Assembly: GCA_016719385.1 (NCBI GenBank)
Contig: JADJZA010000011.1
Coordinates: 62,001-126,000, forward strand
Reading direction: 5' to 3'
From: Candidatus Microthrix subdominans
Lineage (GTDB): Bacteria > Actinomycetota > Acidimicrobiia > Acidimicrobiales > Microtrichaceae
Length of the DNA: 64,000 nucleotides
This document shows, in pieces, positions 1-7,645 of the stretch (the stretch's first letter is position 1; every line of letters begins with the position of its first letter). A model generated the notes under the pieces. That model saw only the letters and a list, made by a program, of their open reading frames with translations. It had not been told where the DNA came from and made no database searches. Both the position numbers and the translations under genes were made by a program.

Positions 1-375
1 GAGGCCGAGGCGATGCACGGCGGCGTGCCCCAGAAGCATCGTGAGAAGGCGCTGTCGAACTTCATGAAGGGCCGCCTCGGCGCCTTGGTGGCCACCGACG
101 TGGCCGCCCGTGGCATCCACGTCGACGATGTCCAGGTCGTGATCCACTTCGATCCGCCCGCCGACCACAAGACCTACCTGCACCGCTCGGGCCGGACCGC
201 ACGGGCCGGCGCGTCGGGCCGGGTGGTCAGCCTGGTGCTGTGGAAGGACGAGCTCGAGGTGCGGCGCATCCAGCGCCGGCTTGGCCTGGAGCTGCCGATG
301 GTCGAGGTGTTCTCCAACGACTCCAGGCTGGAAAACCTGGCCGTGTTCGACGAGCTGGAGTCGGAAAGCGTCTGA
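1..375 (+). CDS. DEAD-box RNA helicase, C-terminal part (5' end outside window)
   Basis: The reading frame is open from base 1, so only the last 124 residues are visible. It carries the end of the helicase C-terminal RecA domain: motif V as ATDVAARGI (residues about 29-37) and motif VI as HRSGRTARAG (about 61-70). These are the ATP- and RNA-coupling motifs of DEAD-box RNA helicases, cytoplasmic enzymes that remodel RNA duplexes in ribosome assembly or mRNA turnover. The tail after motif VI is short and lacks the basic or RGG extension of many cold-shock helicases. The next gene starts within a few bases. Which DEAD-box subfamily it belongs to cannot be decided from this fragment. Confidence 0.93.
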   Translation, partial: EAEAMHGGVPQKHREKALSNFMKGRLGALVATDVAARGIHVDDVQVVIHFDPPADHKTYLHRSGRTARAGASGRVVSLVLWKDELEVRRIQRRLGLELPMVEVFSNDSRLENLAVFDELESESV

Positions 376-380
376 ACGCG

Positions 381-2279
381 TTGTCCGACCCGGCCGGGCG
401 CTGGCTGGCACGGACCGCCTCGGACTTTCGGGCCGACGGGGTCGCCCCCTTGGCTGCCGTGGCCACCCTGGCGCTTCACGGCCGGGCGCCATCGGACCTG
501 CCCGGGTGGTGCGACGTCGTCGATCACCTGTCGGGAGGTTCGGCCAGTGCCCTCGATCCTCCGGCCGGGGTGCCGATCTGTGACCTGCTGGGTCCGCTCT
601 ACGAGCTGATGCTGGCCGACGCCGCCCGTCGGGCGGCCGGCGTGCACTTCACCCGTCCGGCGCTGGCCTCGGGCCTGGTGGCGCTGGCGGTGGGGGCTCG
701 TCCGGCCGGTGGACGCGCCGAGGGCGCCGCGCTTGTCGAGGGCGAGGTCGCCCTCGATCCGGCCTGTGGCGCCGGTGCGTTCCTGGTGGCGGTCGCCCGT
801 CACCTGGTTGCGACCTCGACCGACCCGTCGGACCCCGCTGCTCACCCGCCGACGGCCAACGAGGCGCTCACCCGCCTGGTCGGAGCCGACCTCGACGCGG
901 ACGCGTTGGTCGTCGCTCGGGCCGCGCTGGCCAGGTGGGCGCTGGACGAGGGTGGTCACCGCGTCGGCGTCGCCCTGAACGAGCCTGCGCTGACGTGCTG
1001 CGACTCCCTCACCCAACCCGAGGAGCTGGTGGCGTCGGTCGGCGACCATGCCGTCGGGCTGATCGTCGGCAACCCGCCGTTCCTCGCCCAGCTTCGGGCG
1101 GGCACCCGCCACGATGCCGAGCGCCGCGCATCGTTGGCCTCCCGTTTCGGGGCAGCGGTCGGGGCCTACACCGACACGGCTGCGCTGTTTCTGCTGGCGG
1201 CGACCGAGTTGATCTCGGTTGGGGGAGCGGTGTGCCTCGTCCAACCCCGCTCGGTGTTGGCGGCCCGCGATGCGCGCGCCGTTCGGGCCGAGTTGGTCCG
1301 CCGAACCGAGGTGTGCGCCGCCTGGGTGGGCGACGGTGGGTTTGGGGCATCGGTCGAGGTGTGGGCACCCGTGCTCATCCGCAGGGGCGCTCGGGTCACG
1401 GAGGTGCGGGTGGTCGGCGGGGCGGAGGCCGAGCACGAGGTCGGGCGGGTGCCGGCCGACGTGCTGCGCCAGGACAGCTGGGGCGCGTTGGTCGCCACCG
1501 CCGAGGGGTTGCCGGCGCTGCGGTCGCCGACCGGTCGGTCCGCCGGCCGCCTGGGCGAGGTCGCCCGGTTCAGCGCCGGGTTTCGCGACGAGTACTACGC
1601 CATGCTCGAGCTGGCAAAGGAGGCCCCGGGCTTCGACGGCGCGGCACCGGACGAGCAGATGGCGGACCGTGCCCTCCCGGCGGGGTATGCGGCGCTGGTT
1701 TCGTCCGGGCTGATCGACCCCGGTGTGTGTCGATGGGGGCGCAAGCCGATGCGGTTCGGGAAGCGTCCATGGCGGGCGCCGGTCGTTGCGCTGGCTGCGC
1801 TGGACGACCCGGATCACCCGGGGGCGACCTGGGCCCGGCGCCAGCTGGTGCCCAAGGTGCTCGTCGCCAGCCAGACCCGGGTGATCGAGGCCGCTCCCGA
1901 CGGTCAGGGCCGGGCCATCGGGCTCACCCCGGTGATCAGCGGGGTGCCCGACGGTATTGACCTGGCCCACCTGTTGGCCGTGCTGTGCTCCCCGGTCAGC
2001 ACCCTGGCCGTCGTCAGCGCGATGGCGGGCAGTGGCCTGGGTCGAGCGGGCGTGCGGGTGTCGACCTCCGTGCTCGCCGACCTGGAGCTGCCGGTTCACC
2101 GGGAGCCGTGGGACGAGGCGGCGGCGCTGCTCGCAGGCCGGTGCTCACTGGGTTCAGGCGTCGATCCCGCAACGATGCAGGCGGTGCGCGAGCTCATGTT
2201 GAGAGCGTCGGGAATCGGCAATGGCAACGAGGTACGTGCATGGTTCGAAACTCTGGCGGGACCGCCACCGGCGAACTAG
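381..2279 (+). CDS. N-6 adenine-type DNA methyltransferase, apparently orphan
   Basis: The frame is open for about 630 residues and shows the two hallmarks of amino-DNA methyltransferases. The SAM-binding motif I is DPACGAGAFLVAV near residue 126, and the catalytic motif IV is NPPF (within LIVGNPPFLAQLR) near residue 230. The C-terminal half (after about residue 400) has no recognisable motif but resembles the target-recognition half of Eco57I/TaqI-like enzymes. The order I then IV places it in the gamma-type adenine MTases. The start is uncertain: the frame continues upstream inside the helicase gene, and TTG at 381 is the first reasonable start after that gene ends. No restriction endonuclease or specificity subunit is adjacent, so it could be a solitary regulatory methylase, part of a distant R-M or BREX-like set, or a rRNA/protein methylase with the same NPPF signature. 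Confidence 0.75.
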   Translation: MSDPAGRWLARTASDFRADGVAPLAAVATLALHGRAPSDLPGWCDVVDHLSGGSASALDPPAGVPICDLLGPLYELMLADAARRAAGVHFTRPALASGLVALAVGARPAGGRAEGAALVEGEVALDPACGAGAFLVAVARHLVATSTDPSDPAAHPPTANEALTRLVGADLDADALVVARAALARWALDEGGHRVGVALNEPALTCCDSLTQPEELVASVGDHAVGLIVGNPPFLAQLRAGTRHDAERRASLASRFGAAVGAYTDTAALFLLAATELISVGGAVCLVQPRSVLAARDARAVRAELVRRTEVCAAWVGDGGFGASVEVWAPVLIRRGARVTEVRVVGGAEAEHEVGRVPADVLRQDSWGALVATAEGLPALRSPTGRSAGRLGEVARFSAGFRDEYYAMLELAKEAPGFDGAAPDEQMADRALPAGYAALVSSGLIDPGVCRWGRKPMRFGKRPWRAPVVALAALDDPDHPGATWARRQLVPKVLVASQTRVIEAAPDGQGRAIGLTPVISGVPDGIDLAHLLAVLCSPVSTLAVVSAMAGSGLGRAGVRVSTSVLADLELPVHREPWDEAAALLAGRCSLGSGVDPATMQAVRELMLRASGIGNGNEVRAWFETLAGPPPAN

Positions 2280-2341
2280 GTTCCCCGAATACGCTTCGGT
2301 GGGATCGACCACCGTTCGTTCGAAGAATCTGGAGGGCATCG

Positions 2342-3514
2342 GTGCGGCGTTCATCACACAGGACCGGATCCGTTCGACTGGTTGTGACGAGCCTGCTCGT
2401 GGTGGCGCTGGGTGCATGTGGGAGCGGCGAAGGCAGCGGTTCCGAGACCGCATCAGGCGACGCAGGAGAACGGTGCACATCGGGTCTTGTGGCCACAGCT
2501 ACGGGGGTGCAAGGCGGAGCGTCGACCCGCGCGCAGGTTGACGTCGAGGTTCCCGACTGCTGGCCCGATGGGCGCAGCTTCACCATGGGAGCGGGATGGG
2601 AGGTCGTCGGGGTGGACACCTCCGAGGTGTTGTGTTCGGCAAAGTTCAGCTTCGACGAGGTGCCGAATGCAGGTTCGTCACACCGCTTGGACTTCGAGTT
2701 CACAAACTGCGCCGTGACGGCCGGGCGCGAGGTGTCCCTTCGAACGGACGCCCCCGACTTCTCCCTGGCGAAGACCACGCTGGTTGCAGGCGGGGAGGCG
2801 GGCACGGTCGCGACCACCAAACCGACCGCGGCCCCCAAGCCCCTGCCGCAGCGGACGGCCGTTCCGGTAGCACCGAGGTTCAACCTGGTCGAAGTTCGCA
2901 CCGGCGAGCACGACGACTACAGCCGTCTGGTGTTCGAGTTCACGTCGGGTCCGCGACCCGACGTGAACGTGGGGGTGTCTGGCTCGGAACTGACCGTGCA
3001 GTTCACCGAGAACCAGATCGGAGGTGCGATGGATCAAGAAATCCTGGACACTTCCCGAATCGGTACCCCGGTGGTGGGGGAGGCGGGCACCCGGTGGACG
3101 GTGCCGGTTCCCGCCGGCGTTGTCATGACACACGAGTGGCTGGATGGGCCGAACCGGTTGGTGGTCGACCTCTCCGGTCCGACCTTCGCCTCGGCAACCG
3201 CTCCGCCTGACGAGTCCGGCGCACGGGCGACATACAACCTGGTTGAAGTTCGGACCGGCGATGAGGGCAGCAGGAATCGGGTGGTTTTCGAGTTCGCCGG
3301 ACCGGTGCCGCCATGGGACGTGACCGACGACTCGGACCGCGTGGTCGTCTCCTTTGACGGCGACGTTCGCGGGCCCGCATCCACCGACTTCAAGTCGACG
3401 GTCGTGGGGTCGGTCAACCGCGATGGGGCCAACTCCTGGCTCATCGAAGGCGTTACAGCCGTCGAGGACACATCGGAACTCACTGGACCGGCGCGAGTCG
3501 TCATCGACTTCTGA
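2342..3514 (+). CDS. secreted lipoprotein with two AMIN-like domains
   Basis: A lipoprotein signal (basic MRRSSHRTGSVR, hydrophobic stretch, lipobox LGAC) covers residues 1-26 and is followed by a Gly/Ser linker. GTG 2342 is chosen because GGAGG lies 6 nt upstream and the signal peptide begins exactly there. A cysteine-containing domain of about 130 residues follows. Then come two homologous beta-rich units, each opening with N-L-V-E-V-R-T-G and containing a V-F-E-F strand (about residues 178-280 and 297-390), in the manner of AMIN-like domains. AMIN domains in other bacteria bind peptidoglycan or localise envelope enzymes. Here no catalytic domain is attached, so a structural or binding role outside the membrane is inferred. 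It is a single-gene unit between the methyltransferase and a convergent membrane protein. Confidence 0.8.
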   Translation: MRRSSHRTGSVRLVVTSLLVVALGACGSGEGSGSETASGDAGERCTSGLVATATGVQGGASTRAQVDVEVPDCWPDGRSFTMGAGWEVVGVDTSEVLCSAKFSFDEVPNAGSSHRLDFEFTNCAVTAGREVSLRTDAPDFSLAKTTLVAGGEAGTVATTKPTAAPKPLPQRTAVPVAPRFNLVEVRTGEHDDYSRLVFEFTSGPRPDVNVGVSGSELTVQFTENQIGGAMDQEILDTSRIGTPVVGEAGTRWTVPVPAGVVMTHEWLDGPNRLVVDLSGPTFASATAPPDESGARATYNLVEVRTGDEGSRNRVVFEFAGPVPPWDVTDDSDRVVVSFDGDVRGPASTDFKSTVVGSVNRDGANSWLIEGVTAVEDTSELTGPARVVIDF

Positions 3515-3561
3515 CCCGCCCGGGCGCAGCCATCGGCGGAGGCCCTCGGGGTCGGGACCGG

Positions 3562-4077
3562 TCAGCTGAGCAGCGTGTGGGCGTCCTGAAACAGTTGGAC
3601 GATCAACAGGATGAACACGCCACCGCCGATCACCGAGTAGCGCCAACGCCAGGGGTGATCGCCGGCGAAGAACCTGCGTACCGAGAAGAAGATCGCCGTC
3701 ATCGACACCAGCGACAACACGATGCCCAACACCGGTCCGAAGACGCCGGAGAGCCCGACGATGGGGCCGAGCAGGGGGAGCGCCACGTAGGTGATCAGGC
3801 AGCGGGTCGCCGAGATCCACATCGACTTGGCGAAGGCGTTGTTGGCGCCGAGGAGGCTCTCCCGGGGGGCGTCGGCGGGGAGGCGGAGCACCCGGCGCGC
3901 CCGAAGATCCCAGGCGGAGCGCTCGGGGGTGCCGGCGGCGAGAGCGGCCGCATCCATGGGGCACAGGGCGACGGCCTCCTCGGAACCTGCGTGCATGGGG
4001 CAGCCGGGAGCCGGGGCGGTCGTCACGGGGGGAGACTCGCTCGACGCGTGCTCCGGGGCTGACTCGACGAGATCCAT
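3562..4077 (-). CDS. small integral membrane protein of unknown function
   Basis: This 171-residue protein has a hydrophilic N-terminal third with two CPM motifs (APGCPMHAG and ALCPMDAA), then three hydrophobic segments at about residues 90-110, 112-133 and 147-165. The paired Cys-Pro-Met motifs could bind a metal or heme, but this is only suggested by the spacing. The start ATG at 4077 is the natural end of the open frame. It is divergent from the riboswitch-controlled met operon and convergent with the AMIN lipoprotein. I do not recognise a family. Confidence 0.65.
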   Translation of the reverse strand: MDLVESAPEHASSESPPVTTAPAPGCPMHAGSEEAVALCPMDAAALAAGTPERSAWDLRARRVLRLPADAPRESLLGANNAFAKSMWISATRCLITYVALPLLGPIVGLSGVFGPVLGIVLSLVSMTAIFFSVRRFFAGDHPWRWRYSVIGGGVFILLIVQLFQDAHTLLS

Positions 4078-4159
4078 CGGGGCAAGGGTACGCCTTTTGC
4101 CACGGCTAAACCCAGCGCTTCCCCAACATGCGGCCGGATGGCCCCTGGACTACCCTTCG

Positions 4160-4272
4160 GCTCGTCAACAGCATTTCGAGCGACCCGTTGGTGTCGGGTC
4201 CGGCAACCTGGGACGGACACCCAAGGTGCCATCCCGCCTAGCGGTGGGGATGCGGTCCACCGGGACAACCAA
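4160..4272 (+). promoter_or_regulatory. SAM riboswitch (SAM-I/SAM-IV superfamily)
   Basis: The leader of metX contains the conserved core segment TCCGGCAACC (4199-4208), followed about 35 nt later by AGCGGTGGGGATGCGG (4240-4255). This pairing of CCGGCAACC with GCGGTGGGG-TGC is what I recall from actinobacterial SAM-IV and SAM-I/IV aptamers. The 3' end GGGACAACC can partly close a P1 helix with the 5' GGCTCGTC. The location directly upstream of methionine-synthesis genes fits repression by S-adenosylmethionine. No clear Rho-independent hairpin lies between the aptamer and the ATG at 4331, so control of translation or Rho-dependent control is possible. Confidence 0.72.
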
Positions 4273-4330
4273 CGTGTCCGTCGCCATGTGTGTTGCCCCG
4301 ACGCCGCGGTTCACCTACCCCCGAGCGTCC

Positions 4331-5608
4331 ATGACCACTGCCCCCACCGAGCGAACACCCGATCAGTCATCGGGCGCGCCAGCGTCACAGGATCCGTTGC
4401 CGGTCAGCGGTGCCTGGGTGCCCGGTGACCCGCCGGGCCGCCGCCGGTTTGCGCCGGTCGGGCGGGGGCGCACCCTGAAGCTCGAAGCGGGCGGCCAGCT
4501 CTCCGAGGTCACCGTCGCCTACGAAACCTGGGGACGGCTGAACGAGGCCGCCGACAACGCCGTGCTCGTGCCCCATGCGCTGACCGGTGACAGCCATGCG
4601 GCCGGTCGCGCGGGGCCGGCGCACCCGACGCCGGGATGGTGGGACGCCATGATCGGCCCCGGGCGCCCGATCGACACCGACCGCTACTTTGTGGTCTGCC
4701 CCAACGTGCTGGGCGGTAGCCAGGGCAGCACCGGGCCTGCCCACCCCGAACCGGGCACGGGTCGGCCCTACGGGTCCCGCTTTCCGTGGGTGACGATTCG
4801 TGACATGGTCCGCACCCAGGCCGACCTCGCCGACCATTTGGGCATCGAGGTGTGGCATGCGGTGGTCGGCGGCTCGATGGGGGGCATGCAGGGGCTGGAG
4901 TGGGCCGTGATGTACCCCCACCGTCTGGGACGGCTCGTCGCCATGGCGACGACGACGGCGGCCTCGGCGCAACAGATCGGCTGGTCGCTCGTCGGCAGGC
5001 GGGCGATCGCCAACGACCCGAACTTTGCCGGCGGCGACTACTACGGCCGGGCCCCGGGTTGTGGCCCCCACGCCGGACTGGCCGTGGCGCGATCGGTGGC
5101 CCAGATCACCTACCGCAGCGAGTCGGCCTACGCCGAACGGTTTGGACGGGCTCGTGTGGCGGCGCGCGGCGACCTCGACGCCGCGGTCCGCTACGACGTC
5201 GAGAGCTACCTCGACTACCACGGGGACAAGCTGTCTCGACGCTTCGACGCCAACAGCTACCTGCGTATGAACCGGGCGATGGACCTCCACGACCTTGGCC
5301 GCGGACGGGGCGGGATCGAAGCGGCGCTGCGCCGGATCACCGTACCGGTCCAGGTGATTTCGATCGACTCGGACGCGCTCTACCCTCCGTATCAGCAGCT
5401 CGACCTGTACCGGGGCCTGCGGGCGGCCGGCGGCACCGCCGGCTTCCGGTCGATCCACAGCAGCGAGGGCCACGACGGGTTTCTTCTGGCGATCGATCAG
5501 ATCGGCCCGATCGTGTCGAGCTTTCTCGCCGGCGACGAACCGGCCGGTGAGCCGAACGACGACCACCCCGCCCAACCCGACCGCACCGACGAAAGAGGCC
5601 GACCGTGA
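4331..5608 (+). CDS. metX: homoserine O-acetyltransferase
   Basis: This alpha/beta-hydrolase-fold acyltransferase of 425 residues makes O-acetyl-homoserine for methionine synthesis. The nucleophile elbow GGSMGGMQG (around residue 180) carries the catalytic Ser. The Asp lies in ISIDSDALYPP and the His in SEGHDGF near the C-terminus, completing the triad of the MetX family. The N-terminal 40 residues are Pro/Thr-rich and non-conserved. ATG 4331 is chosen because it follows the riboswitch and leaves a normal-length protein, although the frame is open further upstream. It overlaps the next gene by GTGA, so the two are translationally coupled and share the riboswitch. MetX enzymes can be succinyl- or acetyl-specific. 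Acetyl is the usual assignment here but is not proven. Confidence 0.93.
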   Translation: MTTAPTERTPDQSSGAPASQDPLPVSGAWVPGDPPGRRRFAPVGRGRTLKLEAGGQLSEVTVAYETWGRLNEAADNAVLVPHALTGDSHAAGRAGPAHPTPGWWDAMIGPGRPIDTDRYFVVCPNVLGGSQGSTGPAHPEPGTGRPYGSRFPWVTIRDMVRTQADLADHLGIEVWHAVVGGSMGGMQGLEWAVMYPHRLGRLVAMATTTAASAQQIGWSLVGRRAIANDPNFAGGDYYGRAPGCGPHAGLAVARSVAQITYRSESAYAERFGRARVAARGDLDAAVRYDVESYLDYHGDKLSRRFDANSYLRMNRAMDLHDLGRGRGGIEAALRRITVPVQVISIDSDALYPPYQQLDLYRGLRAAGGTAGFRSIHSSEGHDGFLLAIDQIGPIVSSFLAGDEPAGEPNDDHPAQPDRTDERGRP

Positions 5609-6771
5609 CCGACCATCTCGAGACGACGGCCATCCGCGCCGGCCGCTCCGCCGACGGCCGGGCGCTGGCCCCGGTGATGCACGCATCCACCACCTTCGCC
5701 CTCGAAAGCGTCGACGAGGGCCGACGCCTGGCGAGCGCACCCGGGTCGACCAACTTCTACAGCCGCTACGGCAACCCGAGCGTGGCCGCCTTCGAGGAGG
5801 CGATCGCCGAGTTGGAAGGAGCCGAGGCGGCGCGGGCGTTCGCCTCGGGCATGGGGGCGATGTCGGCGGTCGTGCTGGGCCTGTGCTCCACCGGCGATCA
5901 CATCGTCACCCAAAACCGCCTGTACGCCGGCACCCAGATGCTGTTCTCGGCGGTGTGTCCCCGCTTCGGGATCGAGGTCACCGCGGTCGACGGCACCGAC
6001 CCGGACGCATGGGAGGCCGCCATCCGGCCGGGCAAGACCGTGCTGTGCGTGGCGGAGACCCCGGCCAACCCCCGCCTCGACCTGGTCGACCTGCGACGTC
6101 TGGGGGCGATCGCCGGACCGATGACCGTCGTCGACTCCACCTTCGCCACGCCCCTGGCCCAGCGCCCGCTGAGCTACGGGGTCGATCTGGTGCTGCACTC
6201 GGCCACCAAGGCGCTCGCCGGTCACAACGACGCCTCGTTGGGCGTGGTGGCCGGGTCGAAGGAGCTGCTCGACTGGGTGTGGGGCTTCGCCGTGCTGCAG
6301 GGCGCCAACGCGTCGCCCTTCGATGCGGTCAACGGCCTGCGCGGCCTGCGCACGCTGGGCGTTCGGGTGGCCCGCCAGACCGAGACCGCCACCCGGCTGG
6401 CCACCGAGTTGTCGAATCACCCCAAGGTGGCCGAGGTTGTGTATCCGGGGCTGCCCGGCTTCGCACAGGCCGAACTGGCGGCCGCCCAGATGGACCTGGC
6501 CGGCGGTCTGTTGACCATCGACTTGAGCGGCGGACTCGAAGCCGGGAGGGCGTTTGTCGAGTCGACCAGGATCGCTCAGCTGGCGCCGTCGCTCGGTGGC
6601 CCGGAAACGCTGGTGACCCATCCGGCGTCGACGACCCACGTCAGCCTGTTTCCCGACGAGCTGGAAGCGGCGGGCATCCGCCCGGGCACGGTGCGCATCT
6701 CGGTGGGCCTCGAGCATCCCGACGACGTGGTCAGCGATCTGCTGAGCGCGCTCGACGCGTGCCCGAGCTGA
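5605..6771 (+). CDS. O-acetyl/O-succinylhomoserine sulfhydrylase-type PLP enzyme (Cys/Met metabolism family)
   Basis: This 388-residue fold-type I PLP enzyme belongs to the cystathionine gamma-synthase family. SRYGNPS near residue 52 supplies the Tyr/Arg phosphate contacts from the neighbouring subunit. ASGMGAMSA binds PLP phosphate, and the Schiff-base Lys lies in HSATKALAGH around residue 200. At 388 residues it is shorter than MetY (about 430) and matches MetZ, cystathionine gamma-synthase or methionine gamma-lyase. Coupling to metX through a 4-nt GTGA overlap supports direct sulfhydrylation or transsulfuration of the acyl-homoserine made by MetX. Substrate choice cannot be read from the sequence. 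The start is GTG 5605. Its 3' end overlaps the following glycosylase gene by 13 nt. Confidence 0.88.
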   Translation: MTDHLETTAIRAGRSADGRALAPVMHASTTFALESVDEGRRLASAPGSTNFYSRYGNPSVAAFEEAIAELEGAEAARAFASGMGAMSAVVLGLCSTGDHIVTQNRLYAGTQMLFSAVCPRFGIEVTAVDGTDPDAWEAAIRPGKTVLCVAETPANPRLDLVDLRRLGAIAGPMTVVDSTFATPLAQRPLSYGVDLVLHSATKALAGHNDASLGVVAGSKELLDWVWGFAVLQGANASPFDAVNGLRGLRTLGVRVARQTETATRLATELSNHPKVAEVVYPGLPGFAQAELAAAQMDLAGGLLTIDLSGGLEAGRAFVESTRIAQLAPSLGGPETLVTHPASTTHVSLFPDELEAAGIRPGTVRISVGLEHPDDVVSDLLSALDACPS

Positions 6772-7580
6772 TCGAGGCGGCCGCCTACGCCAGGGCGGCC
6801 GGGCGGGCGGTGGGGGCGACCATCGTGGAGGTGATGCTGGCCGATCCCTCCTGGGTGCGGGGCGGGCTGAGCGGCGACGACCTGGCCTCGGCGCTGGTCG
6901 GTACCGAGGTCGTCGAGGTGGGGCGGTTGGGCAAAGTGGTGCTGCTCGGTACCGATGGGCCGACGTTGGCGCTGCGCTTTGGCATGACCGGGCGGCTGCT
7001 GTGGGACGACGACGCCCCGATCGACGAGCTGGTGTACGGCCCCAAACGCAGCGAGGAGGCGTGGGTGCGGTTCGCGCTGTCGCTTCAACACCCCGGCGAG
7101 GAGGTGGCGCACCGCCTGGCGGTCGAGGATGCTCGGCGCCTGGGCTCGGTCGAGCTCGATGCCGACCTGTCCGACCTGGGTCCCGACGCGGTCGGCATCC
7201 ACGCCGAGCAACTCGCCGACGCCTTTGGGACGACCACGACGCCGTTGAAGGCGGCGCTGCTCGATCAGCGACGCTTGGCCGGCTTGGGCAACCTGCTCGT
7301 CGACGAGGTGCTGTGGCGGGCCGGGATGCACCCCGAGACGCCGGCCGGAACGCTGAAGGACGACGAGCTCGTACTGCTGGCCGACACGATCGCGTTGGTG
7401 GTCGCCGAGCTCTCGAAGCGTGGTGGATCCCACACCGGTGACCTTCAGCCCCAGCGGGCCCCCGACGGCGTTTGCCCTCGTGACGGTGCCCCGCTGGTGC
7501 GAGGGCGCGTCGGTGGGCGCACCACCTGGTGGTGTTCGCTGCATCAGAGACGCCCACGGTGGGGAGCGTCACCGGTTTGA
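6759..7580 (+). CDS. Fpg/Nei-family DNA glycosylase/AP lyase with variant zinc finger
   Basis: GTG 6759 places Pro2-Glu3 (MPELIEAA) at the mature N-terminus, the catalytic pair of Fpg/Nei base-excision enzymes. The start inside the previous gene is therefore preferred. The H2TH DNA-binding region is visible as LDQRRLAGLGNLLVDEVLW around residues 168-186, including the conserved GLGN. The C-terminal finger is unusual: VCPRDG and WWCSLHQR give C-x2-D and C-x2-H where classical Fpg has C-x2-C twice. The protein would remove oxidised bases and nick abasic sites in the cytoplasm. Whether zinc is bound through Cys/Asp/Cys/His or lost is open. It is 273 residues, normal for the family, and is translationally coupled to the methionine genes without obvious functional logic. 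Confidence 0.85.
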   Translation: MPELIEAAAYARAAGRAVGATIVEVMLADPSWVRGGLSGDDLASALVGTEVVEVGRLGKVVLLGTDGPTLALRFGMTGRLLWDDDAPIDELVYGPKRSEEAWVRFALSLQHPGEEVAHRLAVEDARRLGSVELDADLSDLGPDAVGIHAEQLADAFGTTTTPLKAALLDQRRLAGLGNLLVDEVLWRAGMHPETPAGTLKDDELVLLADTIALVVAELSKRGGSHTGDLQPQRAPDGVCPRDGAPLVRGRVGGRTTWWCSLHQRRPRWGASPV

Positions 7581-7645
7581 GCGGCGGTTCGTGCTTGACT
7601 GGAGGGCGGCCGAGGGCCACGAGGAGCCCATTCAAGGAGTGCTGC

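Noticed and set aside
174..2099. 641-codon open frame on the minus strand opposite the methyltransferase
   Set aside because: High-GC third-position bias leaves long open frames on the opposite strand. Its translation is His/Arg/Gly/Gln-rich without motifs, while the plus strand has SAM and NPPF motifs.
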